Positions 16,536-25,659 of a stretch of DNA of 64,000 bases are shown here, piece by piece (positions within the stretch are counted from its first letter, which is position 1; each line of letters opens with the position of its first letter). The position numbers and the translations under genes were made by a program. The notes beneath the pieces were generated by a model. That model ran no database searches, was not told where the DNA came from, and saw nothing but the letters and a program-made list of their open reading frames with translations. The stretch lies in the NCBI RefSeq assembly GCF_016901225.1, contig NZ_JAFEUL010000008.1:144360-208359 (forward strand), given 5' to 3'. The DNA comes from Actibacterium sp. 188UL27-1. Its GTDB lineage: Bacteria > Pseudomonadota > Alphaproteobacteria > Rhodobacterales > Rhodobacteraceae.

Positions 16536-16666
16536 ATCCTTAGAGTAGCGTGGGTGTATCCAGACATCCGGCTGGGTTCAAGCGGTTTTTCATCGGAAAT
16601 TCTTCAAATGCGCAACGTCATCGGGAAAGGAGCCGCATGGTTGCGGCCCCCCGTTTCGGGCTCCTA

Positions 16667-16948
16667 TCAGCCGAGCAAGACGATATCAGACGCCCCGGCA
16701 CCACGGCGCAGGGCGTGGGTTTCGGCAAGTTCAGGGTCATTGATCCAGGCCAGCGCGGCACCGCGGTCTGGAAAAGACAGAAGGGCGGCCATATCGGGCA
16801 GGTTAGGGCTGCCATCCAGTACTGATGTCTCGGCCGTTGCGGTTTCGACCTTCCCGCCATGGCGGGCCAGGGCCGGTGCTCCCTGTTCACGGTACTTGGC
16901 GAGGCTATCCGGGTTGGTGACGGTGAGGCTGACATAGGCGTAGATCAT
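16667..16948 (-). CDS. DUF1330 family protein
   Basis: 93 residues, ATG at 16948 behind AGGAG. The sequence MIYAYVSLTVTNPDSLAKYREQ and the central SFPDRGAALAWINDPE match the DUF1330 ferredoxin-like fold (small dimeric alpha/beta proteins). No enzymatic function is established for this family. It is divergently transcribed from a LysR regulator across a 100-base gap holding a strong palindrome, so it is the probable target of that regulator. Confidence 0.85.
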   Translation of the reverse strand: MIYAYVSLTVTNPDSLAKYREQGAPALARHGGKVETATAETSVLDGSPNLPDMAALLSFPDRGAALAWINDPELAETHALRRGAGASDIVLLG

Positions 16949-17016
16949 GGTGGGCTCCTGTGGCCGGTCGGTGATGTGGAGAGGATAAACGCAGGTTCAC
17001 CATGCGAAACCGCGTG

Positions 17017-17041
17017 TATTTGCATGTCCGGCGTGCAAATA
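17017..17041. promoter_or_regulatory. LysR-type operator palindrome
   Basis: TATTTGCA and TGCAAATA are perfect 8-bp inverted arms around a 9-base spacer. It contains the T-N11-A pattern of LysR boxes and ends eight bases before the LysR start codon, so the regulator probably represses itself while controlling the divergent DUF1330 gene. Confidence 0.65.
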
Positions 17042-17048
17042 TGCATGT

Positions 17049-17921
17049 ATGGATATTGGTTGGGATGATCTGAGAACGGTTTTGGCGCTGGTCCGCCATG
17101 GCTCGCTCGCCGCGGCGGCAAAACATTTGGACGTCAGCTACACGACGGTGTCACGCCGGATCACGCGGGCCGAGGCAGGTTTGAACCTGACGTTGTTCGA
17201 ACGATTGGCAGACGGATACCGGCCGACCGAGACTGCCGTGTTGGTCGCGGAACATGCCGCCCGCATGGATGCGGCAGAGCATGATCTGTTGCGTAAGTTG
17301 CGCGGGCGCGACAGCACGCTGACCGGTCCATTCGTGCTGACAGCGCCTCAATTGCTGATCGCCAATTTTCTGGCTCCGGTGCTGGACAGGTTTTGCGCCG
17401 CCCATCGTCAGGTGGAATTGCGGGTGCGGGCAACGAATGACCTTTTGGATTTGAACCGGCGCGAGGCGGATCTGGCCATCAGGATCAGTCACAGCCCCGG
17501 TGACACGCTGATGGGGTTGCGGCTGACGCAGCAGCATAATGCCAGTTTCGCCAACCCGGAATGGGCCGATCAGATCACCGCGAATCCGTCTGGCCCCGTC
17601 GATTGGCTGATTTATGACCAGTATCCCGATGTGCCGAAGGCCGCGATGCAGGCCCATCTCGGATCACGCGTTCGCATGCGGTTCGACGATATGGTGGCGA
17701 TGCTGGGTGCGGCGCAGGCGGGCCTGGGCGTGGTGCGGACCCCGATGTTTCTGGGCCGCACCACACCGGGCTTGGTGCAGGTTCCGGTTTTGCCGCCGCA
17801 CCCCTACGCCGATATCTGGGTCGTGGGGCATCCGGACGTCTGGCCCTCCGCCAAATCGGTGGCGTTTCGGGACGTGCTGGTGGATTACATCAAGGCGCAG
17901 AGGGCCTTGTTCGTTGCCTGA
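17049..17921 (+). CDS. LysR-family transcriptional regulator
   Basis: 290 residues. The N-terminal helix-turn-helix is clear (LRTVLALVRHGSLAAAAKHLDVSYTTVSRRITRAEAGL spans residues about 7-44) and the rest is a periplasmic-binding-like effector domain (LTAPQLLIANFLAPVLDRF, DLAIRIS). The ATG at 17049 has no ribosome site; the palindrome and probable promoter sit immediately upstream, so translation may begin at or near the 5' end of the message. The target is probably the divergent DUF1330 gene. The inducer is unknown. Confidence 0.9.
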   Translation: MDIGWDDLRTVLALVRHGSLAAAAKHLDVSYTTVSRRITRAEAGLNLTLFERLADGYRPTETAVLVAEHAARMDAAEHDLLRKLRGRDSTLTGPFVLTAPQLLIANFLAPVLDRFCAAHRQVELRVRATNDLLDLNRREADLAIRISHSPGDTLMGLRLTQQHNASFANPEWADQITANPSGPVDWLIYDQYPDVPKAAMQAHLGSRVRMRFDDMVAMLGAAQAGLGVVRTPMFLGRTTPGLVQVPVLPPHPYADIWVVGHPDVWPSAKSVAFRDVLVDYIKAQRALFVA

Positions 17922-17932
17922 TCCCACGCCCG

Positions 17933-18319
17933 TCAGAGGATTGCCTGAACCAGCAGGCCGAGGGCGGAGATCCCGATCATCGTCAGCGTCAAAAGCATGC
18001 CCACCACGCGCAGACCCATAACCGGTGGGCTCGCGGAAAAGCCATAGGCATGGATCGCTCGACCGGCAAACAGGGTGAGCCCCAACAGGTGCAGCGCAAT
18101 GGCGGGTGCGCCCTGTAATTCGGCCAAAGCCAGCAGGATCAGACCGATTGGCGCATATTCCGCGCAATTGGCCTGGGCCCGCATGCGTTTGAGTAGGCTC
18201 TTGTCGCCGTCATCCCCCAACGAGATCTGGTTGGATCGCCGATAGGCGATCACCCGGGCGCTCAGCGTCAGAAATACGAGGGCCGTCAGACTGGCATAGA
18301 TCGACGTCACCGTTAGCAT
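17933..18319 (-). CDS. MAPEG family membrane protein
   Basis: 128 residues with four hydrophobic segments. The RAQANCAEYAPIGLILLALAEL stretch is the hallmark of the MAPEG fold (glutathione- and eicosanoid-metabolising membrane proteins), followed by LFAGRAIHAYGF. Bacterial members may have glutathione transferase or peroxidase activity, but the substrate is not known. It converges on the LysR gene 11 bases away. ATG at 18319 with upstream AAGG is the chosen start. Confidence 0.86.
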   Translation of the reverse strand: MLTVTSIYASLTALVFLTLSARVIAYRRSNQISLGDDGDKSLLKRMRAQANCAEYAPIGLILLALAELQGAPAIALHLLGLTLFAGRAIHAYGFSASPPVMGLRVVGMLLTLTMIGISALGLLVQAIL

Positions 18320-18422
18320 ATGGAGACCTTCCGCACATGTCGTTTCATTCGGTGCATTTTAGCTGTTACGCCAATTGCATCCGTTGCGACAACAGTTGCG
18401 GTTCATCGGGCCATGGGGGTGG

Positions 18423-21400
18423 TCAGTCTTCCAATTCGATCAGCAGGTCCTTGGCGTCGATCTGATCGCCGGGTTTGACGTGGATGGCCTTGATGGTGGC
18501 GTCGCGTTCGGCGCTGAGGCCGGTTTCCATCTTCATCGCCTCAATGGTCAGGAGCACGTCGCCCACCGAAACCTTTTGGCCTGCTTGGACAGCGACGGTG
18601 GCAATGGCACCGGGCATAGGCGCGCCGATATGGCCGGGTGCGGTGGCATCGGCCTTTGGCCGGGCCGCGCTGGTGCTGACGACGCGACGGTTGGGGACGC
18701 GGACGGTGCGGGGCTGGCCGTTGAGCTCGAAAAAGACCTTGGCCTGGCCTTCGGCATTGGTTTCACCCAAGGCCTGGCAGCGGATTTCAAGCGTTTTGCC
18801 GGGGTCGATTTCTGCCGTGATCTCCTCGCCGGGCGCCATGCCGTAGAAAAAAGTGCGGGTTGGCAGGGTGCGGACGGGGCCGTAATCGGCGTGGCGGGTT
18901 TGGTAATCGGTAAAGACCTTGGGATACATCAGATAGCCGTTCAGATCCTCGTCATCGATATGCTCCTCGGGGAACTGCGCTTGCAATTCCGCCTTAGTCT
19001 TTTCCAGATCGACCGGGGGCAGGGCCTTTCCAGGCCGTTCTGTCAGGGGTTTTTCACCTTTCAGGATCTTGGCCTGGATCTTTTTCGGCCAACCGCCGGG
19101 CGGGCGACCGATGGCGCCGCGCATCATGTCCACGACGCTTTCGGGAAAGGCCACATCGCGGCCCGGGTCTTCAACATCTGCGCGGGTCAGGCCCTGGCTG
19201 ACCATCGTCAGGGCCATGTCGCCCACGACCTTGGAGGTCGGTGTGACCTTGACGATATCCCCGAACATGGCGTTCACATCGGCATAGGTCTGGGCTACTT
19301 CGTGCCAGCGCTCTTCCAAACCCATGGAACGGGCCTGGGCCTTGAGGTTGGTGAATTGCCCGCCTGGCATTTCATGGAGGTAGACTTCGGAGGCCGGGGC
19401 CTGCAGGCCGGTTTCAAAAGCCACGTAATGGGCGCGGACGGCCTCCCAGTAATTGCTGATCTCGCGGATGGCGGCAATGTTGAGCTTGGTGTCGCGGTCG
19501 GTATGGGCCAACGCCTCAACCACGGTGCCAAGGGTCGCTTGGGAGGTGTTGCCGCTGAGCGCATCCATGGCGCAGTCCACCGCATCGACGCCAGCCTGGG
19601 CTGCGGCGATGATGGTGCCGCAGGCGATACCGGCCGTGTCATGGGTGTGGAAGTGGACGGGCAGGCCGACCTCTTCTTTCAATGCCTTGACCAGAAGGGT
19701 GGCAGAGGCAGGTTTCAGCAGGCCCGCCATATCCTTGAGGCCCAGCACATGGGTGCCTGCCGCCTTAAGCTCCTTGCCCATTTCGACATAATATTTCAGA
19801 TCGTATTTGGAGCGTTCGGGGCTGAGAATATCGCCTGTATAGCAGATTGAGGCCTCAAGGATGCGGTCGGTTTTCAGCACCGCATCGATAGCCACGCGCA
19901 TGTTTTCGACCCAGTTCAGCGGATCGAAGACGCGGAACACATCGATCCCGGTATCGGCGGAGCGTTGGACAAAGCTTTGCACGACATTGTCTGGGTAGTT
20001 GGTGTAGCCGACCCCGTTTGAGGCGCGCAGCAGCATCTGGGTCAGGTGGTTGGGCATGGCCGCGCGCAGGTCACGCAGGCGTTGCCAGGGGCATTCCTGC
20101 AAAAACCGGTAGGCCACATCGAAGGTCGCACCGCCCCAGCATTCGATGCTGAAGAGGCCCGGCATATTGGCGGCATAGGCAGGCGCCACGTTGATCATAT
20201 CGAGGGAGCGCATGCGGGTCGCCAGCAGGCTTTGGTGCCCGTCGCGCATGGTCGTGTCGGTGATCAACAGCTGTTTCTGGTCTGCCATCCAATCGGCCAC
20301 GGCCTGTGGCCCCTTGTCGAGCATCATCTGGCGCAGACCCTGGAGCGGTTCGATGATGCTGGGTTTGGGGGCGACTGGCAGGCGCAGGTCGTCTGCGGGT
20401 TTGGGGCGGCCTTCCACCTCAGGGTGACCGTTCACCGTGATGTCGGCGATATAGGTCAGGATCTTGGTCGCGCGGTCGCGGCGCGCCTTGAAATCGAACA
20501 GTTCAGGCGTTTGGTCGATGAACTTGGTGTGGTATTCGTTGTTTAGAAATTGCGGGTGTTTCAGCAGGTTTTCGACAAAGGCAATGTTGGTGGCCACGCC
20601 GCGGATGCGGAATTCACGCAAGGCCCGGTCCATGCGGGCGATGGCGGCTTCGGGGGTCGGGGCCCAGGCGGTGACCTTTTCCAATAGACTGTCGTAATAC
20701 CGCGTGATCACGGCGCCGGAATAGGCAGTGCCGCCATCAAGGCGAATGCCCATGCCGGTGGCGCCGCGATAGGCCGTGATGCGGCCATAGTCGGGGATGA
20801 AATTGTTGAGCGGATCTTCGGTGGTGACCCGGCACTGGATCGCGTGGCCGCGCAAGACGACATCATACTGGCTGGGGGTTCCCGTGGCTTCGACCAGGGA
20901 TTTGCCTTCGGCGATCAGGATCTGGGCGCGGACGATATCGATGCCCGTGACCTCTTCGGTGACCGTGTGTTCGACCTGGACGCGGGGGTTCACCTCGATG
21001 AAGTAGAATGCGCCACTATCCATATCCATCAGGAATTCGACGGTGCCCGCACATTCATAATTGACGTGTTCGCAGATCTTCTTACCAAGCGAGCAAAGCT
21101 GTTCGCGTTGCGCGGCTGACAGATACGGGGCGGGGGCGCGTTCCACGACCTTTTGATTGCGGCGCTGGACCGAGCAGTCGCGCTCCCACAGGTGGTAGAT
21201 CGCGCCGTGCTTGTCACCCAGGATCTGGACCTCCACGTGGCGGGCGCGCAGGATCATTTTTTCAAGGTATCCTTCGCCATTGCCAAAGGCGGCTTCGGCT
21301 TCGCGGCGACCTTCAAGCACTTTTTCTTCGAGCTCGTCTTCGCTGTTGATGGGCCGCATGCCGCGTCCGCCGCCACCCCAGGAGGCTTTGAGCATCAGGG

Positions 21401-21869
21401 GGTAGCCGATCTCCTTGGCCTCTTTCTTGATCTTTTTCATATCATCGCCCAGCACATCCGTGGCTGGGATGACGGGGACACCGGCGGCGACGGCCACCTT
21501 GCGGGCGCTGGCCTTGTCGCCCAGGGCGCGCATGGTTTCGGCCTTGGGGCCGATGAAGGTAATGCCGTTTGCGGCGCAGGCCTCAACAAATTCCGGGTTC
21601 TCGGACAGCAGGCCATAGCCCGGATGGATCGCATCGGCGCCCGACATCTTGGCGACGCGGATCATTTCTTCGATGCTGAGATAGGCGGCGACCGGCCCCA
21701 TACCTTCACCGATGCGGTAGGCTTCATCGGCCTTGAAACGGTGGAGGCAGAGTTTGTCTTCCTCGGCAAAGACGGCGACGGTTTTCTTGCCCAACTCGTT
21801 GGCGGCTCGCATGACGCGGATCGCGATTTCCCCCCGGTTGGCGATGAGAATTTTCTGAAATTCAGGCAC
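18423..21869 (-). CDS. pyc: Pyruvate carboxylase
   Basis: 1148 residues, the usual length for the single-chain enzyme that carboxylates pyruvate to oxaloacetate with ATP and bicarbonate. Order: biotin carboxylase domain (QKILIANRGEIAIRV at the start, ATP-grasp KASWGGGGRGM, VNPRVQVEHTVTEEVTG), carboxyltransferase barrel (TTMRDGHQSLLATR, and metal-binding HFHTHDTAG), and C-terminal biotinyl domain with EAMKMETG, the Lys being biotinylated. The start is GTG 21869 behind AAGGAG; the open frame to 22100 is Arg/Pro-rich and non-coding. It is a single-gene unit that replenishes the TCA cycle. A divergent helicase gene lies upstream. Confidence 0.97.
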   Translation of the reverse strand: MPEFQKILIANRGEIAIRVMRAANELGKKTVAVFAEEDKLCLHRFKADEAYRIGEGMGPVAAYLSIEEMIRVAKMSGADAIHPGYGLLSENPEFVEACAANGITFIGPKAETMRALGDKASARKVAVAAGVPVIPATDVLGDDMKKIKKEAKEIGYPLMLKASWGGGGRGMRPINSEDELEEKVLEGRREAEAAFGNGEGYLEKMILRARHVEVQILGDKHGAIYHLWERDCSVQRRNQKVVERAPAPYLSAAQREQLCSLGKKICEHVNYECAGTVEFLMDMDSGAFYFIEVNPRVQVEHTVTEEVTGIDIVRAQILIAEGKSLVEATGTPSQYDVVLRGHAIQCRVTTEDPLNNFIPDYGRITAYRGATGMGIRLDGGTAYSGAVITRYYDSLLEKVTAWAPTPEAAIARMDRALREFRIRGVATNIAFVENLLKHPQFLNNEYHTKFIDQTPELFDFKARRDRATKILTYIADITVNGHPEVEGRPKPADDLRLPVAPKPSIIEPLQGLRQMMLDKGPQAVADWMADQKQLLITDTTMRDGHQSLLATRMRSLDMINVAPAYAANMPGLFSIECWGGATFDVAYRFLQECPWQRLRDLRAAMPNHLTQMLLRASNGVGYTNYPDNVVQSFVQRSADTGIDVFRVFDPLNWVENMRVAIDAVLKTDRILEASICYTGDILSPERSKYDLKYYVEMGKELKAAGTHVLGLKDMAGLLKPASATLLVKALKEEVGLPVHFHTHDTAGIACGTIIAAAQAGVDAVDCAMDALSGNTSQATLGTVVEALAHTDRDTKLNIAAIREISNYWEAVRAHYVAFETGLQAPASEVYLHEMPGGQFTNLKAQARSMGLEERWHEVAQTYADVNAMFGDIVKVTPTSKVVGDMALTMVSQGLTRADVEDPGRDVAFPESVVDMMRGAIGRPPGGWPKKIQAKILKGEKPLTERPGKALPPVDLEKTKAELQAQFPEEHIDDEDLNGYLMYPKVFTDYQTRHADYGPVRTLPTRTFFYGMAPGEEITAEIDPGKTLEIRCQALGETNAEGQAKVFFELNGQPRTVRVPNRRVVSTSAARPKADATAPGHIGAPMPGAIATVAVQAGQKVSVGDVLLTIEAMKMETGLSAERDATIKAIHVKPGDQIDAKDLLIELED

Positions 21870-22145
21870 GGGTGGTCTCCTTTTCGCAGTTGCGGCATTG
21901 GTATGACGGTTCTGTGACCGGGGCAATGGTGGCGATTGGGTAGGTCTCCCGCCCCTTTTGGCGCCTTTGGCGCAAAAGCGTTGGGCCGGGCGCGCGCGTC
22001 TACCAGGGTGCCGGTTGCATGGATCCGCCCGCGCGCGAAGGGCTGGCCGGGGCGCGTATGGCGGGCCGCGCCGGTGTGATGGGGTATTATGCTGGAACAA
22101 ATGCGGAACACGGGGTTTCCCTGAGCGTCTGACTGCGCTACGTTA

Positions 22146-24521
22146 ATGTCCATGAACACATTCGATGATAGCGATGCGTTTGAAGCGGCGACGACGCCGT
22201 TATCCCAGCGGGCCATGGCCGCGCGGCCCACACCGTATTTGGACGGGTTGAACCCCGCCCAACGGGAGGCGGTCGAGACATTGGACGGCCCGGTTTTGAT
22301 GCTGGCGGGTGCGGGAACTGGCAAGACAAAGGCGCTGACCACGCGGATCGCCCATTTGCTGAACACCGGCACGGCTCGCCCGAACGAGATCCTGGCCGTG
22401 ACCTTCACCAACAAGGCCGCGCGAGAGATGAAGAGCCGGGTCTCAGCCTTGATGGGGCAGGCGGTGGAGGGAATGCCATGGCTGGGCACATTCCATTCGG
22501 TCTGCGTCAAGTTATTACGGCGGCATGCGGAACTGGTCGGATTGAAGTCGAACTTCACCATTTTAGATACGGATGATCAGATCCGCCTGCTGAAACAGTT
22601 GATCCAGGCCGCAAACATCGATGACAAGCGGTGGCCGGCCCGGATGCTGGCCGGCATTATCGACAGTTGGAAAAACCGCGCCTGGACCCCGGACAGTGTT
22701 CCGGCGGCTGAGGCGGGCGCCTACGACCACAAGGGTGTGGATCTGTATGCGGCCTATCAGGAGCGTTTGAAGACACTGAATGCCGTCGATTTCGGTGATC
22801 TGTTGCTGCATGTCGTGACGATCTTCCAGCAGAACGCGGATGTGCTGGACCAGTATCGCCGGTGGTTCCGCTACATCCTGGTAGACGAGTATCAGGATAC
22901 CAATGTCGCCCAGTATTTGTGGCTGCGCCTTTTGGCGGGGGGGCACCGCAATATCTGCTGTGTGGGGGATGACGATCAGTCGATCTATGGCTGGCGCGGG
23001 GCCGAGGTGGGCAACATCCTGCGTTTCGAAAAGGATTTTGAAGGCGCGAAGGTGGTGCGGCTTGAGCAGAACTATCGCTCGACCGCGCATATTCTTGCCG
23101 CGGCCAGCGGTGTGATCAAAGGCAACCAGGGGCGGCTGGGAAAGACGCTGTGGACTGAAGCCGAAGGCGGAGAGAAGCTGCGCCTGATCGGTCATTGGGA
23201 TGGTGAGGAAGAGGCGCGCTGGATCGGTGAAGAGCTTGAGGCATTAGGGCAGGGCACCCGTGGGATGAACCCGATCGGGCTGGACCATTGCGCGATCCTG
23301 GTGCGGGCCAGCCATCAGATGCGGGCGTTTGAGGACCGGTTTCTGACGATTGGACTACCCTATCGTGTGATCGGCGGACCGCGGTTTTATGAGCGGATGG
23401 AGATCCGTGACACGATGGCCTATTTTCGCGTCGCTGTCAGCCCCGATGACGATTTGGCGTTTGAGCGGATTGTGAATACTCCGAAACGCGGCCTTGGTGA
23501 CAAGGCGATCCAGAAAATGCAAGTCGCCGCCCGGGCCAATGGTGTGTCACTTTTCGAAGGGGCGCGACTGGTTTTGGCCGCCGGTGGTGTAAGCGGGCGG
23601 GCGAAGTCGGCGCTGGATGAATTGCTGGCGGGATTTGGCCGCTGGCATGGCGGTGCTTTGGATCCGCAGGCCAATCACATTGAATTGGCTGAACAGATCC
23701 TGGAGGAATCCGGTTACACCACGCATTGGCAAAACGACAAGACGCCGGAGGCACCGGGGCGGCTGGAGAACCTCAAAGAACTGGTTAAGGCATTAGAGAG
23801 CTTCGAAAACCTGCAAGGGTTTCTGGAGCATGTTGCGCTGATCATGGATAACGAACAGGATGATGGCGGTGCCAAGGTCAGCATCATGACGCTCCATGCC
23901 GCCAAGGGCCTGGAATTTCCCGCCGTGTTCCTGCCTGGATGGGAGGATGGCCTGTTTCCATCCCAACGGTCGATGGATGAAAGCGGGCTGAAGGGCCTGG
24001 AGGAGGAACGTCGTCTTGCCTATGTCGGCATCACCCGGGCCGAGCAGCTCTGCACGATCAGCTTTGCCGCGAACCGACGGATCTTTGGCCAATGGCAGTC
24101 GGCTTTGCCCTCCCGGTTTGTCGACGAACTGCCCGAAGACCATGTGGATGTCCTGACCCCGCCTGGACTTTACGGTGGCGGTTTCGGTGCGGTGGCGATG
24201 CAATCTAACCTGGAAACAGCGGCAGCTGAGGCGAACGTTTATAATTCACCGGGTTGGCGCCGCCTGCAATCGCGCAACCAAGCGGGTGCGCAGGCCCGCA
24301 GCATGGCCCAGCCCAAGGAAACGCGAAACATGGTCATCGATGCAGAGGCCGTGTCGAGCTATGCCCTGGGGGACCGTGTGTTTCATACAAAGTTTGGCTA
24401 CGGCGCGGTGACCGGGGTTGAAGGCGACAAACTTGAGATTGCCTTTGAGAAGGCTGGAGTTAAGAAAGTCGTTGATAAGTTTATCGTTCCGGCAGCATCT
24501 GCCGATGATGTGCCTTTTTGA
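22146..24521 (+). CDS. uvrD: UvrD/PcrA-type ATP-dependent DNA helicase
   Basis: 791 residues of superfamily 1A. Motif Q/I: LNPAQREAVE and AGAGTGKT (about residues 54-61). Motif II reads VDEYQDTN, motif III GDDDQSIYGWRGA, motif IV QNYRST, motif V MTLHAAKGLEF and motif VI RLAYVGITRA. The C-terminal YALGDRVFHTKFGYGAVTGVEGD is the Tudor-like domain that binds RNA polymerase in PcrA. It unwinds DNA with 3'-to-5' polarity in nucleotide-excision and mismatch repair. ATG 22146 and ATG 22152 are both possible starts. It is divergent from pyc. Confidence 0.95.
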   Translation: MSMNTFDDSDAFEAATTPLSQRAMAARPTPYLDGLNPAQREAVETLDGPVLMLAGAGTGKTKALTTRIAHLLNTGTARPNEILAVTFTNKAAREMKSRVSALMGQAVEGMPWLGTFHSVCVKLLRRHAELVGLKSNFTILDTDDQIRLLKQLIQAANIDDKRWPARMLAGIIDSWKNRAWTPDSVPAAEAGAYDHKGVDLYAAYQERLKTLNAVDFGDLLLHVVTIFQQNADVLDQYRRWFRYILVDEYQDTNVAQYLWLRLLAGGHRNICCVGDDDQSIYGWRGAEVGNILRFEKDFEGAKVVRLEQNYRSTAHILAAASGVIKGNQGRLGKTLWTEAEGGEKLRLIGHWDGEEEARWIGEELEALGQGTRGMNPIGLDHCAILVRASHQMRAFEDRFLTIGLPYRVIGGPRFYERMEIRDTMAYFRVAVSPDDDLAFERIVNTPKRGLGDKAIQKMQVAARANGVSLFEGARLVLAAGGVSGRAKSALDELLAGFGRWHGGALDPQANHIELAEQILEESGYTTHWQNDKTPEAPGRLENLKELVKALESFENLQGFLEHVALIMDNEQDDGGAKVSIMTLHAAKGLEFPAVFLPGWEDGLFPSQRSMDESGLKGLEEERRLAYVGITRAEQLCTISFAANRRIFGQWQSALPSRFVDELPEDHVDVLTPPGLYGGGFGAVAMQSNLETAAAEANVYNSPGWRRLQSRNQAGAQARSMAQPKETRNMVIDAEAVSSYALGDRVFHTKFGYGAVTGVEGDKLEIAFEKAGVKKVVDKFIVPAASADDVPF

Positions 24522-24584
24522 CAGTTCTTCACTTTTCTGTATCTATCTGATGCGAGCCTGTACTCGACAAATCCCGGAGGTTTT

Positions 24585-24965
24585 ATGCCTGTTCGCGCGC
24601 TGATTGTTGAAGACGATCCCAATTTACGACTTTTATGGGATAGCGTGCTGACGGATGACGGATTTCGAACGGTCTGTGTCAATTCAGTATTGGCGGCCGA
24701 ACAAGCGATGGCATCTCGCATTTTTGAAGTCATCGTCATGGATATGAAGCTTGAAGACGGCGACGCAATGGAACTGACCCGCTCGGTCGGGGAGCGACAG
24801 CCCGAAGCCAAGGTTCTGATCGTGACGGGATCGTCGTTATATCCCAAGCGTGAACTGCAGGAGATTTCGTCAAACGTCTTTGCGGTTTTGCGGAAACCTG
24901 TGGATGTAGAACTGCTATCATCCACATGCAAACGCATGATCCAGCAGGATCAGGGTGCGTCGTAA
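24585..24965 (+). CDS. Single-domain response regulator (receiver only)
   Basis: 126 residues, one receiver domain and nothing else. VEDDPN gives the acidic pocket, VMDMKLEDGD contains the phospho-acceptor Asp (about residue 49), VTGSS the switch Thr and LRKPVD the invariant Lys. Lone receivers act through protein contact, as phosphate relays or on motility and stress-signalling partners. The start ATG 24585 follows CGGAGG. It lies 63 bases after uvrD with no obvious partner kinase nearby. Confidence 0.88.
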   Translation: MPVRALIVEDDPNLRLLWDSVLTDDGFRTVCVNSVLAAEQAMASRIFEVIVMDMKLEDGDAMELTRSVGERQPEAKVLIVTGSSLYPKRELQEISSNVFAVLRKPVDVELLSSTCKRMIQQDQGAS

Positions 24966-25103
24966 ACGTGCGGACATGCAATCTATGTTGGGTTGTCGCG
25001 CTTTGATGCAGTGCTGTTAGGCAAATGAAATCGGGCGTTGATACTGGCCGCATTTGCGGAACATGACAGATGTCACACAATCGGGTCAGACAAGTTATAC
25101 ATC

Positions 25104-25190
25104 TAAAAAAAGAGCGGTGACACCTGGGAGGAGGATAGGTGCCACCGCCAATTGACAGAAGACCCAGGGAGGAGGAAGGGCCTTCTGATC
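25104..25190 (-). ncRNA. CcsR-like small RNA with two CCUCCUCCC hairpins
   Basis: Immediately after the DUF1127 stop, the minus strand holds two hairpins. The first (25156-25187) has a CAGAAG/CTTCTG stem, the second (25114-25148) a GCGGTG/CACCGC stem extended by CACCT/AGGTG. Each loop carries CCTCCTCCC (25167-25175 and 25126-25134). The second hairpin is followed by seven T residues, a terminator. This is the structure of the CcsR (CCUCCUCCC-motif) stress-induced small RNAs of Rhodobacter sphaeroides, which are co-transcribed with a DUF1127 gene. Here there is one unit instead of the four in that species. Ends are approximate. Confidence 0.87.
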
Positions 25191-25200
25191 TCGAAAACTC

Positions 25201-25428
25201 TTAGCCGCGTGCGGCCTCATCAAGCGTTGCATGCCAAGCCACACCGCGCAGCGCACTGCGGGACAGGCCCAGATCGTTCAATTCACGGTCCGACAATTGC
25301 TGAAGCTCGCTCAGCGTTTCGGAAAACCGTTTCCACTGGTTGAGCCGCTTGCTCAGGCCACCGTTGAAGACTGTCATCTGGCCCAAAAGGCCGAAAACGG
25401 AACCGCTACCGTGCGTTACATGTGCCAT
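25201..25428 (-). CDS. DUF1127 small RNA-associated protein (CcaF1-like)
   Basis: 75 residues from ATG 25428. The C-terminal half is the DUF1127 motif: LNQWKRFSETLSELQQLSDR then ELNDLGLSRSALRGVAW. DUF1127 proteins are small, basic and RNA-linked. In R. sphaeroides the homologous gene (RSP_6037, CcaF1) precedes the CcsR RNAs and is made from the same transcript under heat-shock-type sigma factors. The same order occurs here with the hairpin RNA starting 11 bases after the stop, so the message is probably processed into mRNA and small RNA. The long frame to 25812 upstream is not coding. Confidence 0.85.
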   Translation of the reverse strand: MAHVTHGSGSVFGLLGQMTVFNGGLSKRLNQWKRFSETLSELQQLSDRELNDLGLSRSALRGVAWHATLDEAARG

Positions 25429-25659
25429 TACATCGTACCTGTATCTTGTCTTGCGGGCTTTGCATCCGCGTTGGTTGAGTTGAATATCGGTGCTATGCTG
25501 CGATTGCACAATCGATAAATCTCGAATGCTGCCATGCAGAAAATGCATACGTAATGCTGACGTATTTTTCAGCGGTGATGCCCCTCTGCTATGCGGTCTG
25601 CGAACGGGTCTTGCGCCTGCCTGCGGGAACGCCACATTGCATGGCAAAGGAGCTGACTT

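Noticed and set aside
18375..19850. 491-codon plus-strand frame
   Set aside because: Antisense of pyruvate carboxylase, whose domains are complete on the minus strand.
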